A stretch of 64,000 nt of DNA from Leishmania infantum JPCM5 (Eukaryota > Euglenozoa > Kinetoplastea > Trypanosomatida > Trypanosomatidae): the NCBI RefSeq assembly GCF_000002875.2, contig NC_009408.2:771501-835500 (forward strand). The letters are read 5' to 3'. A model generated the notes under the pieces. The model made no database searches, had not been told where the DNA came from, and saw only the letters and a program-made list of their open reading frames with translations. Below, piece by piece: positions 9,809-19,849 of the stretch. The position numbers and the translations under genes are program-made. Position 1 is the stretch's first letter; the number at the start of each line of letters is the position of its first letter.

Positions 9809-10512
9809 ATCACCGTCACAGTCGAGTATGGAGAACAGCAGGTGAGGAGAGGGAGAATGGGCGCAAGACAAACGCGCAAGCTAGCATCTTGAGCGACAGA
9901 CCGTGGGGACGGACGAGTGGGCGGGGCGGGGTGGGTCGGAGAGGGGTGGTCGCTAGTACCACACTAATCCGACAGCCACCGCCAACTAAGGCGCCGCCTC
10001 TAAGGCACTCCTTCGCCCCTCCATCACTGACGAGCTTGCAGGCACGCAGTGGGTGGAAAGCGGCGAAGGGGAGGGGAAATCCGCGCGTGCGCGGTGGTGA
10101 GAAGAGTCGTCTTTTGCTTGTTCGCAATCGAGTGAAATGAGTGAAATCAGAAAGAGAAGGGATGAGGAGAACCGCGCAAACGTCTCCAGGTGAGCACCCG
10201 CGATGTGTGCGAGTGTGTGTGTGGGGGGGGGGGATGGGAGATGGGAAGATAACGCGGCACTCTTCAGCCTCTTCCGCCCTCCTCCGCCTTCTTCTACTGC
10301 GTATCGCCTATCGCGCCCGCGCCACCTCCGCCATCGCCACCTCGCAGGACGGAGCGCACCGCTGCGTGTCAAGTGCGCACGAGCCGAGGAAAGGGACGAT
10401 GAAGGCGAAAGAGGCAGCGAAGAGATGAAGAAAGGTGGGGGAGGGGGCCACGGGAAGTTCCGTCATCTCTCACATACGCATCCCTTTCACACCATCTCGT
10501 TGGGCGAGATCT
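9809..10512. other. 3' UTR region of 60S L26
   Basis: About 0.7 kb without a gene. It contains a G run at about 10222-10232 and CT-rich stretches. Nothing else is recognised. Confidence 0.45.
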
Positions 10513-10944
10513 CTAGTCCATCTGCTGCATGGCCTTATCCGCGGCGCTAATCTTGCCCTTGCCCTTGTCGGACTTGGACGAGCGGTCCTTGCGCTCCAGG
10601 ATGGACTTGCGGTGGTGCGTCAGCTTCAGCTTCGTAATCTCGACGTTGGAGGGATGGATGCCGACGGCCACAGTGGAGCCGTTCGCCTTCTCGCGGTTCA
10701 CCTTGTCGATGAGGATGACCCACTTGAGGCGGTAGCACGCGGTCACCTTACCCTCACGGCCCTTGAAGGTGCCACGCTTCACGATGACCTCGTCGTCCTT
10801 GCGCACGGGCATGGCACGCACGTTGTACTTGGCACGCAGCTCCTTGGAGAGCGGGGCGCTCATGAGCACACGGCGCACATGGCTTGGGGCCTGAAAGTGC
10901 GCACGGCGGGCCTTGCGGCGGGAACCACACTTGATGCTAGCCAT
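10513..10944 (-). CDS. RPL26: 60S ribosomal protein L26 (uL24)
   Basis: The 143-residue protein is the expected length and very basic. It begins [20 protein letters not shown], equivalent to the conserved eukaryotic L26 N-terminus. It contains the KOW motif around residues 49-67 ([18 protein letters not shown]) and the following [20 protein letters not shown] block. uL24 sits near the exit tunnel of the large subunit. The ATG at 10944 is preceded by CTCTCCCCTGTAG and only six bases of leader. Its 3' UTR contains the truncated SIDER2 copy 2. Confidence 0.97.
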
Positions 10945-11219
10945 CTTGTCCTACAGGGGAGAGATGCGGGTCGGAGGCTGTACGATTGTGTGTGCGTGAA
11001 GAAAACAGAAATAGAAAGAGGATGATAGATGGAGCGAGAGACAGGAGAGGCCGCTGGTGCTGATGTGGGTGGTGGTAGCAGCACAAGAAGGCGAGCGCAC
11101 ATTTTGTGTGCGCGATCAGCGCCGCATCCGTGACACTCACATGTCACGAAAAGCTCGTTCGGTTTTCACTTTTGCCCTTGCCCACGCACTCATGTACACA
11201 GGTATATGCATGATACACA

Positions 11220-11253
<34 letters not shown>

Positions 11254-13112
11254 GACCGCGATGAGCGGCATTACTGCATGATGCCTTTCCTCTCATCATC
11301 GTGCGCGTTCCTTTTCTCCTTTCTTCCCTTTTTTGTTTCTCGAGTGTGCGTGTGCGTGTGTGCGGTAAACGTCGCATCACCGGGAAGGTCACAGCCATCC
11401 ATAAAGAAACGCAGAAAAAGAAAAAGGGGAGACGAATGCGAGGGAGGAGGCGAACCGCCGAAAAAGGGGGAGAAAAGGAGGGAGACGCCAGGGATGCGCG
11501 CAGACGTAAAAAAAGGGGAAAATTCAAGAGGGGGGCAGAGGTTGGGGGAGGGGGCAACGTGCGCCACAGCCCCCGCGCCGTCTGTCGCTACCCCTCCCCA
11601 CTCCACCCCCTTTATTTTTCGCTGCCGTTACTATCTTTTCTCTCTCCCCTCTCCCTTCCCTCCTCCCCTCTCTCTGTCCATCCTAGGCACCATCATGGGC
11701 GCATTCTCACAATCCCAACTGCGTGTCTGTGCTTTCTTCTTACAGCAGTTGTGCCGGACGCATGCGTTCGCCATTGCGCATCCTCACGTCGTAGTGTCTC
11801 GCTGTCTGTGTGTGCGACTCCGTTACCATTTTCGTTTATTCCTCTTCCCTTGAGCTCAAACCCTGCAGCAGCCGCAGCTGTGATGAAGGCCATGATGGCG
11901 CGCAGACAATGCAGACAGCAGACGCGGGCTCAGAGAGAGGAGCACGCAAGACAGGAGCGCAGTGTCAAGAACCGGCACAACGGAAAGGTGCAAAATCGAA
12001 AAACGAACCACAGAACGCACATTTAGCGCCGTAACATCACCACGTCGTGCGTGAGAGGCATGATGCAGTAGGGGAAGCGGGGGGGGGTTGATTGGTGCTT
12101 GGGCAGCAAGAGGGGATCGTGCGTGCAGGGTGTGCTCTGGGGGTCTGCGCAGCGGGTCGCGCCCATGAGCACATGAGATAGGAAAGTCAGATAAAAAGGA
12201 AAAGGGAGCGAGAGAAGAGCGCTGCGGGAGGGAGGCAGGAAGGTGGTGGTGGTGATGGGGGGGGGGGCAGAGAGCAGGGCCTCTCTGCTGAAGGCGAGGA
12301 AACACCTTCACCCGCTCTATCGCGCCAGCACCCGTTGTTTCGTCGCTGGGGTGCGTAAGCCGGTGGGTCAAGGTCTACCGAGGCACACACTCACGCGTGC
12401 TCACGCACAAACCGACGTGCGCTCATGGCGCTGTCACGGGCACGATAGGACTTCCTTGCCCTCCCGATACCGGCGCACGACGCAAGCATGCGCCATGCAG
12501 CTCGACTCCCGCACTGATGAAAAGAAAGACGAAGCATAAAATGAGGTGTCCACTCCACTCATACATCCCCCCACACACATAGAGCCCCACCACGGGGAAG
12601 AGAGGAGTGTGAGGAAGGCATGCACGCCACCCCAGCGCGCCCCGGAAGAAGCACACCAGACAAAGAGAAGAGGCGGCAAGAAGGGGATGAGTGGGTGGGT
12701 GGGTAGAGAGCTAGAGAGCGACACGCACAGGTCAAGGCAAGATAATAACAGAAGAGGAAACATCAATCAAGCACCAGCCCCAAGAAAGGGGAATAGGCAA
12801 GGAGACACACCAAAAAGCCATGACCGGCGAGTGGCAGAGGAAGGGGGTAGGGGTGGGTGGGGACGAAGATAGACCAGCACATGCACACGTGTATGCGAAC
12901 AGACGCCGACATACTACATTGCATCATCGTGCATAACATGTACGCGTTGATGTGTGAGCGTAATCGACCATATCGCTCACGGTAGAGAGTTACGATAAGG
13001 GGGGAAGAGAGGTCAGGGGAAAGCGGCGCCGCCATCGCCAGCAACAATCCTCCATCTCCATTCTCCCTGCCCGCCTCCTCCGGGGTCATCCGTCACGCTT
13101 CGGAGCGCCGTC
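10945..13112. other. Long gene-free spacer: 3' UTR of transketolase and 5' flank of L26
   Basis: About 2.2 kb. It holds a pure (AC)n tract at 11214-11250, AG-rich stretches around 11400-11560, and GGT/G runs near 12242-12267. No open frame with an ATG and protein-like composition was found on either strand. Confidence 0.5.
11214..11250 (+). repeat. (AC)n microsatellite
   Basis: About 18 dinucleotide units, uninterrupted from 11221, in the transketolase 3' flank. It reads as (TG)n in the transcribed direction. Confidence 0.95.
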
Positions 13113-15128
13113 TCACATCTTGCTGAATGAGGAGTTCTTGAGCGGCGCCGTGCGATTGGGGAAGCGCGCGGTCAGCCTGCGGGCCGTCTCCACCACTTCC
13201 TCGACGGTAATGCCGAACTTCTTGTATAGCACACCCGCCGGGGCCGAGGCACCGAAGCCAGACATGCCCACATGCGCATGGGAGTATTTCTCCCAGCCGA
13301 AGCTGACGTACGCCTCCACCGACACCACCGGCACACCTTCGGTGAGCACAGACTTGCGGTACGCATCCGGTTGCGCGTCGAAGAGCTCCTGGCACGGCAT
13401 CGACACAACCCTCACGCACAGCTCACCCGAGAGTACCTTGGCAGCATCCACCGCCAGCGACACCTCCGAGCCGCTCGCCACGATTACGAGCTGCGGGTCG
13501 GGCACCTCCACCACTGCGTAGGCACCGCGCTTCACACCATCGATGCTCGACCCCGACTGCGGCACGGTGTTCTGGCGGCTCAGACACAGAACCGTCGGAG
13601 TGTGGGCACTAGACAACGCAACAGCCCACGCACCGCTCGTCTCTGTCTGGTCGCTAGGACGCATCACCTGCAGGTTTGGCATGGCACGCAGGGCAGCCAC
13701 CAACTCGACAGGTTGGTGGGTCGGCCCGTCCTCGCCAACCCCGATGCTGTCGTGTGTCGCCACGTAGATGACACGGTGGTGGGAGATCGCGGCGAGGCGC
13801 ACCGCACCAAGGGCGTAGCCGATGAAGTTGAGGAAGGTGCCGCCGAACGGGATGATACCACCGTGGGCGTCGAGACCGTTGAGGATGGCGCACATGGCGT
13901 GTTCACGGACACCGAAGCGAATGTAGCGACCCTCGTTGCTGCTCGACGAGAAGTCCACCAAGTTTGCCGACGCGGGGCGCGTCAGGTTGCTCGGCGTGAG
14001 GTCAGCCGACCCTCCCATGAGGGCCGGGATGGCCGGGAAGAGCACAGCCAGGCAATTCTCGCTCGCCTTGCGCGTCGCGATGGCCGAGGAGTTCGTCGGC
14101 AGCTTCGCCTCCCACCCGGACGGCAGCTCGCCCTTCATCTGCGCCACAAAGGCGGCACCCTCGGCCGGGAACGCGGCCGTGTACTTCGCCAAGCGTTCCT
14201 CCCACGCCTTCTGCTCCGCGGAACACTTCTCCATGTGCATCTTGAACACAGCGCGGACGTCTTCGTCGACGTCGTACTTCTTGTTCGGGTCGCGGCCAAA
14301 CTTCGTCTTGACGTTGGCAATATCCTCCTCACCCAGCGGCGCGCCGTGCACCTTCTCCGTTCCCTGCTTCGAAGACCCGAACCCGATCGTTGTGGTTTGC
14401 ACAATCATCTTCGGCTTCCCCTTCGTGGCCTTGGCCTCCGCCAACGCCTTGCGCAGGCCGTCGTAGTCAGTGTCACCGTTTTCGACCTCGATCACATGGA
14501 AACCCATGGACACGTACTTCTGGTGGGACTGCTCCGTGAAGGAGAGGTTTGTCGCGCCATCGATGCAGATGTAGTTGCTGTCGTAGATGACGATGAGTTT
14601 CTCCAGGGCGAGGTGGCCGGCGAGGGAGAGCGCCTCCTGGCACACACCCTCCATCAGACAGCCATCACCACAGTACACGTAAGTGTAGTGATTGACGAGC
14701 TCGTGTCCCGGGCGGTTGAACCTGGCGGCAAGGTGCGACTCGGCCATCGCCAGTCCGACCGCGTTTGCAATACCCTGGCCAAGCGGCCCGGTCGTCACCT
14801 CCACCCCGGGCGTCACGAAACGCTCGGGGTGACCAGGGGTGCGCGAGCCATCTTGGCGGAATCCCTTCAGGTCGTCCATGGTAAGGTCGTAGCCGGCCAT
14901 GTGCAGCAGGGCGTACTGCAGCGCGCAGCCGTGCCCGTTCGACATGACGAAGCGGTCGCGGTCGACCCAGTTAGGATCCTGGCTGTTGTACTTCATCACT
15001 TCCGTCCACAGGACCGCTGACACTGGCGCCATGCCCATCGGCGTGCCCGGGTGACCACTCTTGCCACCCTGCACAATGTCTGCCGCGAGGCAGCGGATGC
15101 AGTTGGCAATCTTCTCAATAGAGGCCAT
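13113..15128 (-). CDS. TKT: Transketolase
   Basis: The 671-residue thiamine-diphosphate enzyme moves two-carbon units between sugar phosphates in the non-oxidative pentose phosphate pathway. Visible features are KSGHPGTPMGM (residues 23-33), GPLGQGIANAVG (114-125), and the ThDP motif GDG at 154-156 running to N185. The pyrimidine-domain signature GEDGPTHQPVE lies in the second half, and substrate-binding histidines H26, H66 and H100 are present. The protein ends in SKM, a peroxisomal targeting signal type 1 variant, which fits the known partly glycosomal location of the enzyme in Leishmania. Length and start (MASIEKIANCIRCLAADIVQ) match the family. The upstream spacer carries SIDER2 copy 3, which belongs to the 3' UTR of the preceding S8 gene. 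Confidence 0.97.
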   Translation of the reverse strand: MASIEKIANCIRCLAADIVQGGKSGHPGTPMGMAPVSAVLWTEVMKYNSQDPNWVDRDRFVMSNGHGCALQYALLHMAGYDLTMDDLKGFRQDGSRTPGHPERFVTPGVEVTTGPLGQGIANAVGLAMAESHLAARFNRPGHELVNHYTYVYCGDGCLMEGVCQEALSLAGHLALEKLIVIYDSNYICIDGATNLSFTEQSHQKYVSMGFHVIEVENGDTDYDGLRKALAEAKATKGKPKMIVQTTTIGFGSSKQGTEKVHGAPLGEEDIANVKTKFGRDPNKKYDVDEDVRAVFKMHMEKCSAEQKAWEERLAKYTAAFPAEGAAFVAQMKGELPSGWEAKLPTNSSAIATRKASENCLAVLFPAIPALMGGSADLTPSNLTRPASANLVDFSSSSNEGRYIRFGVREHAMCAILNGLDAHGGIIPFGGTFLNFIGYALGAVRLAAISHHRVIYVATHDSIGVGEDGPTHQPVELVAALRAMPNLQVMRPSDQTETSGAWAVALSSAHTPTVLCLSRQNTVPQSGSSIDGVKRGAYAVVEVPDPQLVIVASGSEVSLAVDAAKVLSGELCVRVVSMPCQELFDAQPDAYRKSVLTEGVPVVSVEAYVSFGWEKYSHAHVGMSGFGASAPAGVLYKKFGITVEEVVETARRLTARFPNRTAPLKNSSFSKM

Positions 15129-15482
15129 TGTGCTTGTGGGTGAGGGCGAAGGGGACAGGCAGGGCAGAGAAAGCGGGCTATAGGAATGAGAAGGGAGCGA
15201 GACCGAGAGGCGAAGAGGGGGAAGGGTGCTACTATGTGGTGGCCGGTTCGAGACACTAGAGGAAGAGTTGGGGGGGGGAGATTCCTTTTGTATACGCTGA
15301 TGAGGGCGTAGGGTGGCTACTGGTGTTGCTGTGTGGTGCGGTGGGGGTGCCGTTTACGGGAGCAGAGAGACGGGGGTAGAGAGAGACGAGTGTTGACTGC
15401 GGAAGAGCGAGAGCAAAAAGTGGGTATGGGTAGGCGCACCAGCTTGAGAGCAAAGACGTTGTCGCCTCTTCCACATTTTCGA
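15129..15482. other. Spacer 5' of transketolase
   Basis: About 350 bp. On the minus strand it is CT-rich with an AG just before the ATG at 15128. No gene. Confidence 0.45.
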
Positions 15483-16065
15483 TTTTGTCTGCCGCACACC
15501 ACGTGAGGTGAAACGCCACGCGCTACCGCCACCGGGCCCTGTCACACGCCGCCCGTCGTGTGGTGCGAAGCGGCCGTCGACACGCGCCAGGGCGATGCGC
15601 CGCCTCAGCCATCGGAGCATGCCCTCGGCCTCAACCTCTCCCCCCACCTACCCACTTCGCACGCCGCCGCGTGGCGCGTCCCCTCCGCCTTCGCGGTGGC
15701 TCAGGGTCCCCTCGCCCCCGTGGGCAGTGTGAGGGCCGGCTGAGCTGCGCTCGAGTCACGTGTTGGCACACTGCCTAGTCATATGGGTGGCGCACAAGCG
15801 TGCTCGCCGTCGCAGGCCGCTCCGACGCAGCGCCCGTCCAGGACCGGGCCGCCGGCATCCGTGGCGGTGCATCGCTCTGGCCTCCCCTACCTTGTAGGTG
15901 CTTGACCCTGTCACCACGCGAAGGGGCTTGGCATTGGCAGGGTTAGGTTGGGAGCTGCTTGGCTTCCGCCCTCAGAGTGGGTGGGGGTGGGGGGCGGGGG
16001 CACCGTGCCCTGAGATGCCATGCGCTGTATGAGGTGCGTGCCTGTGTGCCCCCCCGTCGTCGGGG
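15483..16065 (-). mobile_element. SIDER2-type retroposon, copy 3 (near full length, sense to transcription)
   Basis: This is the reverse complement of the same element as copies 1 and 4. Read on the minus strand it starts with GACGACGGGGGGGCACACAG, passes through CTCATACAGCGCATGGCATC, and ends at about GCAGACAAAA. It is the only copy whose orientation matches the transcribed strand. It lies in the predicted 3' UTR of S8 copy A. Confidence 0.85.
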
Positions 16066-16732
16066 CAAATGTGTTCTTCACGTGTGTAGAAAAGAAAGGC
16101 AGGGGGTGCCAGCAGAGGACGAGTGGGGCGGGGGAAGGGTGGGCGGAATCGAAGAGAGGGCTGGGAGGACACGTTGCCTCTACGTGGTCCATGCCTCAGC
16201 GCAAAGGGAGAGGGAAAAGGGGAGGGTCAAGCGGCGAGGCGCAACCGAAGCACACAAAAAAAAGCGGTTGAATGAGCACACCTTTCACTGATGGATGGGC
16301 AGCGAAAGGGAGAGGGCGTGTGCTTGAGTGCGAGATGCCTCTCCTTCCCCCCCTCCTCCAGTGCGGCACCGCGGACGGAAGGGTGCGGGGACAGATGGTG
16401 TGAGGAGAGGGGAAAGGGTAACAGAGGCGCGCGAGACGCCATCGCGAGTAGAAAGCGGACATGCGACAGTGATCACCGCCCATGATGCGCGCCTGCCAGG
16501 CATGGCGTGCTGTGTGCTGTTTCCCGTGTCTTTTGGCAGAAATTAATGGGGACAAACAAAACCAACAAAAAATGAATAAATATAAAGGACAGACCCAAAT
16601 CCCGCACGCCGCCACGGGGGAGGGGGAGTGAAAAAAAGAAGTGTGCGGTGTGTGTGTGTGTGGGGGAGGGGGGGGGCAGGGGTGCGTATCGTTATCGGCG
16701 GCGGCAGCGTAAGACCCGCCGTCGCTGACTGA
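16066..16732. other. Proximal 3' flank of S8 copy A
   Basis: About 0.67 kb. No gene. It contains a short (TG)n and G-rich run at about 16647-16680 and an A/T-rich patch at 16555-16590. Confidence 0.45.
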
Positions 16733-17435
16733 CACGCGCACATGCTCGCCTTACTTCTTCTTCTTCTCCAGGCGCTTCAGATAGAACTGGAGCTCGGCGC
16801 CCTCCAGCAGGATACCGTCGGCACGGCCGGACTGGCCCGGGCGGCTCGTTATGCGCGCAAGCACGCGGCCCTCGCGCAGCTGATCGGCGATTGCCTTCTC
16901 AACCCTGTGGTTGCGGCGGCGGCGAATCCACTCGCGCTGAAGCTTGGGCGAGGCCTTGTTCACGTCGTACTTGTCAGCAGCGGCGTGGACGGACTTCCTG
17001 CCCTTCTTCTCTGCAGCAGCGGCAGCCTTGGTGGTCTTCCTGTCTGCATCCAAGTCGATGCCGTAGTGCTTGGCGTACCAGCGCTTGAACGGCGCGGCAT
17101 CCACGGCGACGATGCAGTTCTTCACAAGCGTCTTCGTACGCACCAGCTCGTTCGAGGTGGCGTTGTACACGACGTCGAGAAGACGCACGCGGTGCGCGAC
17201 GGCCTCGGAGGCCCAGGCAAAGTTGCCGGTGTCCAGGCGCAGGGCACGGATCTTGAAGTTGCCACCGCGAGCACGCACAGGGCTCACGCGGCGGGCGCCA
17301 AGGCGGGTGTTCGCGGGAAGGCGACCCAGCTCGGCCTTCATGCGCTTCCGGTGGATCTTGGTCTTTCCACCGGTGATCTTGCGCTTATGCAGGCGGCTGC
17401 GGACGATGCCCATGGTTACGGCTCTTCACTACGTT
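16733..17435. repeat. Duplicated block containing S8, unit A
   Basis: These 703 bp are, by eye, identical to 18308-19010 (constant offset 1,575). The block covers the S8 coding region plus 18 bp after the stop and 22 bp before the start. Sequence on both sides is unrelated between the two units. Confidence 0.85.
16751..17413 (-). CDS. RPS8: 40S ribosomal protein S8 (eS8), copy A
   Basis: The 220-residue basic protein starts MGIVRSRLHKRKITGGKTKI, corresponding to the eukaryotic S8 start MGISRDNWHKRRKTGGKRK. It contains NFKIRALRLDTGNFAWASEA and the later DVVYNATSNELVRTKTLVKN, both diagnostic for eS8. It ends in a KKKK tail. eS8 is a small-subunit protein needed for 18S rRNA maturation. The predicted leader is about 20 nt and lies inside the duplicated block. 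Its 3' flank carries the sense-oriented SIDER2 copy 3, which the other S8 gene lacks. Confidence 0.97.
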   Translation of the reverse strand: MGIVRSRLHKRKITGGKTKIHRKRMKAELGRLPANTRLGARRVSPVRARGGNFKIRALRLDTGNFAWASEAVAHRVRLLDVVYNATSNELVRTKTLVKNCIVAVDAAPFKRWYAKHYGIDLDADRKTTKAAAAAEKKGRKSVHAAADKYDVNKASPKLQREWIRRRRNHRVEKAIADQLREGRVLARITSRPGQSGRADGILLEGAELQFYLKRLEKKKK

Positions 17436-18307
17436 GGGTGTGTCTGTGTGTGAGTTGGTACGCCGGCAGTGTGTGTGTGTGTGTGTCCATATTCGTGAGG
17501 GAGGGGGGGGAACAGCGAGGGCGGTATGGGGAAGGGGAGGAGCATGTGAGGCGGGCAAACAGTAATGTGCGGTTGTGCGAGAGACAGGAGGGGGAGGGGA
17601 GGGAGCGAGAGTGGTGTGTCTGCGCGTGAAGTGAGCGGGAGATGGGCACAGAGAACCGCCCTCCTCCCTACCCATCTACGCAAACACAAACCAAGGCACG
17701 CGTTGCCGCACCTGCAGCATCATGCTCGTGCTTGATATCGCGGTCGACAACCAGATCTCTCTCTTCCCATTGATGAAGCCTCTAGCGGTCCCAGCCCCCC
17801 TGCATCTGGCACGATCCTCCTCTCAGGTGAAGGTGGCACTTCCGCATTTAGAGAACACGTGCGTGTGAGTGCCTATGTGAGTCTGCATCTCTGCGCCACC
17901 GTCATCATCGACAGCGTTGCTCGTCACACCCGCTCAGGCTCAGACACGCACGTGCAGGCTCTTTGCCGCTGTCCCACCGAAGGGCCGCTGGAGAAGGGAC
18001 ACAGGAAGGAGAGACGGCCTCAGTTGCCGCGACGGCTTCACACCTTTTCCGTGGCATGCGTTTCAACCACCGCGCGGTTACGCCGGAGAGGAGAAAAAAG
18101 TCGAAAAAATGAAAAGAAGAAAACAAAGAGCGAAGGTCAGAGAGAGCGCCGCGTCAAGCTGCGGTGGCACTGGGGGAGAGGCAACCAGCCGAGGCGGTGA
18201 ACGCATGGTGGTGTGAAGGGCGTGAGGTGCAGTGCACTTGCAGGTCTGCGCCACGACGCTTTATCGACAAGCGAATTCGCATCCACAGCAGCGTGAACAC
18301 GCTTAGC
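17436..18307. other. Spacer between the two S8 genes (3' UTR of copy B)
   Basis: About 0.87 kb, unrelated to the corresponding flank of copy A. It contains a (TG)n run at about 17470-17487 and no SIDER2. No gene. Confidence 0.5.
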
Positions 18308-19010
18308 CACGCGCACATGCTCGCCTTACTTCTTCTTCTTCTCCAGGCGCTTCAGATAGAACTGGAGCTCGGCGCCCTCCAGCAGGATACCGTCGGCACG
18401 GCCGGACTGGCCCGGGCGGCTCGTTATGCGCGCAAGCACGCGGCCCTCGCGCAGCTGATCGGCGATTGCCTTCTCAACCCTGTGGTTGCGGCGGCGGCGA
18501 ATCCACTCGCGCTGAAGCTTGGGCGAGGCCTTGTTCACGTCGTACTTGTCAGCAGCGGCGTGGACGGACTTCCTGCCCTTCTTCTCTGCAGCAGCGGCAG
18601 CCTTGGTGGTCTTCCTGTCTGCATCCAAGTCGATGCCGTAGTGCTTGGCGTACCAGCGCTTGAACGGCGCGGCATCCACGGCGACGATGCAGTTCTTCAC
18701 AAGCGTCTTCGTACGCACCAGCTCGTTCGAGGTGGCGTTGTACACGACGTCGAGAAGACGCACGCGGTGCGCGACGGCCTCGGAGGCCCAGGCAAAGTTG
18801 CCGGTGTCCAGGCGCAGGGCACGGATCTTGAAGTTGCCACCGCGAGCACGCACAGGGCTCACGCGGCGGGCGCCAAGGCGGGTGTTCGCGGGAAGGCGAC
18901 CCAGCTCGGCCTTCATGCGCTTCCGGTGGATCTTGGTCTTTCCACCGGTGATCTTGCGCTTATGCAGGCGGCTGCGGACGATGCCCATGGTTACGGCTCT
19001 TCACTACGTT
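18308..19010. repeat. Duplicated block containing S8, unit B
   Basis: Second unit of the 703-bp repeat; see 16733-17435. The sharp boundaries hug the coding region. Confidence 0.85.
18326..18988 (-). CDS. RPS8: 40S ribosomal protein S8 (eS8), copy B
   Basis: Identical in protein, and as far as I could compare in DNA, to copy A. It lies 912 bp upstream in transcription order. The pyrimidine tract in front of its acceptor differs from that of copy A because the shared block ends 22 bp before the ATG; the likely acceptor AG itself lies inside the block. The two genes therefore make the same protein from mRNAs with different 3' UTRs. Identity in the face of divergent flanks points to recent duplication or ongoing gene conversion. 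Confidence 0.97.
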   Translation of the reverse strand: MGIVRSRLHKRKITGGKTKIHRKRMKAELGRLPANTRLGARRVSPVRARGGNFKIRALRLDTGNFAWASEAVAHRVRLLDVVYNATSNELVRTKTLVKNCIVAVDAAPFKRWYAKHYGIDLDADRKTTKAAAAAEKKGRKSVHAAADKYDVNKASPKLQREWIRRRRNHRVEKAIADQLREGRVLARITSRPGQSGRADGILLEGAELQFYLKRLEKKKK

Positions 19011-19849
19011 TTATGTACACGAGAAGGATTCAATGACACCAATCGAGGAGGTGAGAGAGAGAGGGGTAGGGAGAGAGGCATGGAGAGAGCGGGATGGCAG
19101 CACGACAATACCGCAACAAAGACATTTTGATAGGTAACGGGGCGAGTCAGATACGCCCATAGGGGCAGTGCGGCGAGCCTCTGCTTCGTTGCCGGCGATC
19201 AAGCGCACGTCTGCGAGGCGAAGAAGAAGAAGAGGGGCGGGACGGGGAGGGACGCAGCCGACAGCGTCCGAAAAAGCTTCCTTCCAGTCCACCGTTTTCT
19301 CTCCATAACCACCTTCTGTTTCCTCCTTTGCGTGCGTGTGTGTGTATGTGGTGGTTGTCGTTGTGGTCTTTGCCGCCTGCACTACAGCATTCGGTGGCTC
19401 TCATGCAGGCGTGCCTGTGGTGCACATCGCCGCCGCCGCTGCCGTCATCGGTGCCCGTCATGGCCGCGTTGTTTCCCTTCTTCCCCCTTTTAGCTGTTGC
19501 TGCCGTGTCTCGTTGTGGACGTGTGCGAAGAGAGAGGGGAGGGATGGAGGGTCGCGCGCGGGCTTCTCTCTGTCTTCTGGGTGAATGCGCGCAGCAGCAC
19601 AGTCTCTCTTTGGCGCGCGCGGTCGTGAAAGACAGAAAAGGGGGATAAGAAAGATAAGGTAAGAGCAAGCCACAATCACGGACACCAGTACTAGCCCTAT
19701 CAAGCAGTGAGGTAGCGAGATGGAAAGAAGGGAAGAGGAGAGGAACACGGGCCGTACAAGCCGAGCACTCGCACACGTCTCACACGGACATCCACGCCCG
19801 TGCACATCAGATCAAAACATGCACATATACCGATACCTATCTGCACAGA
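19011..19849. other. Spacer: 3' UTR of the kelch gene and 5' flank of S8 copy B
   Basis: About 0.84 kb without a gene. Runs of GAA/GAG and CGCCG occur but no convincing open frame. Confidence 0.45.

Noticed and set aside
13272..15020. 582-codon open frame on the plus strand
   Set aside because: It is the antisense shadow of transketolase; the translation is Arg/His/Leu-rich with no family pattern, and the minus strand has a full enzyme.
16742..17629. Plus-strand frames over the S8 genes (also 18164-19036)
   Set aside because: Antisense shadows of S8; they repeat in both copies only because the DNA is duplicated.
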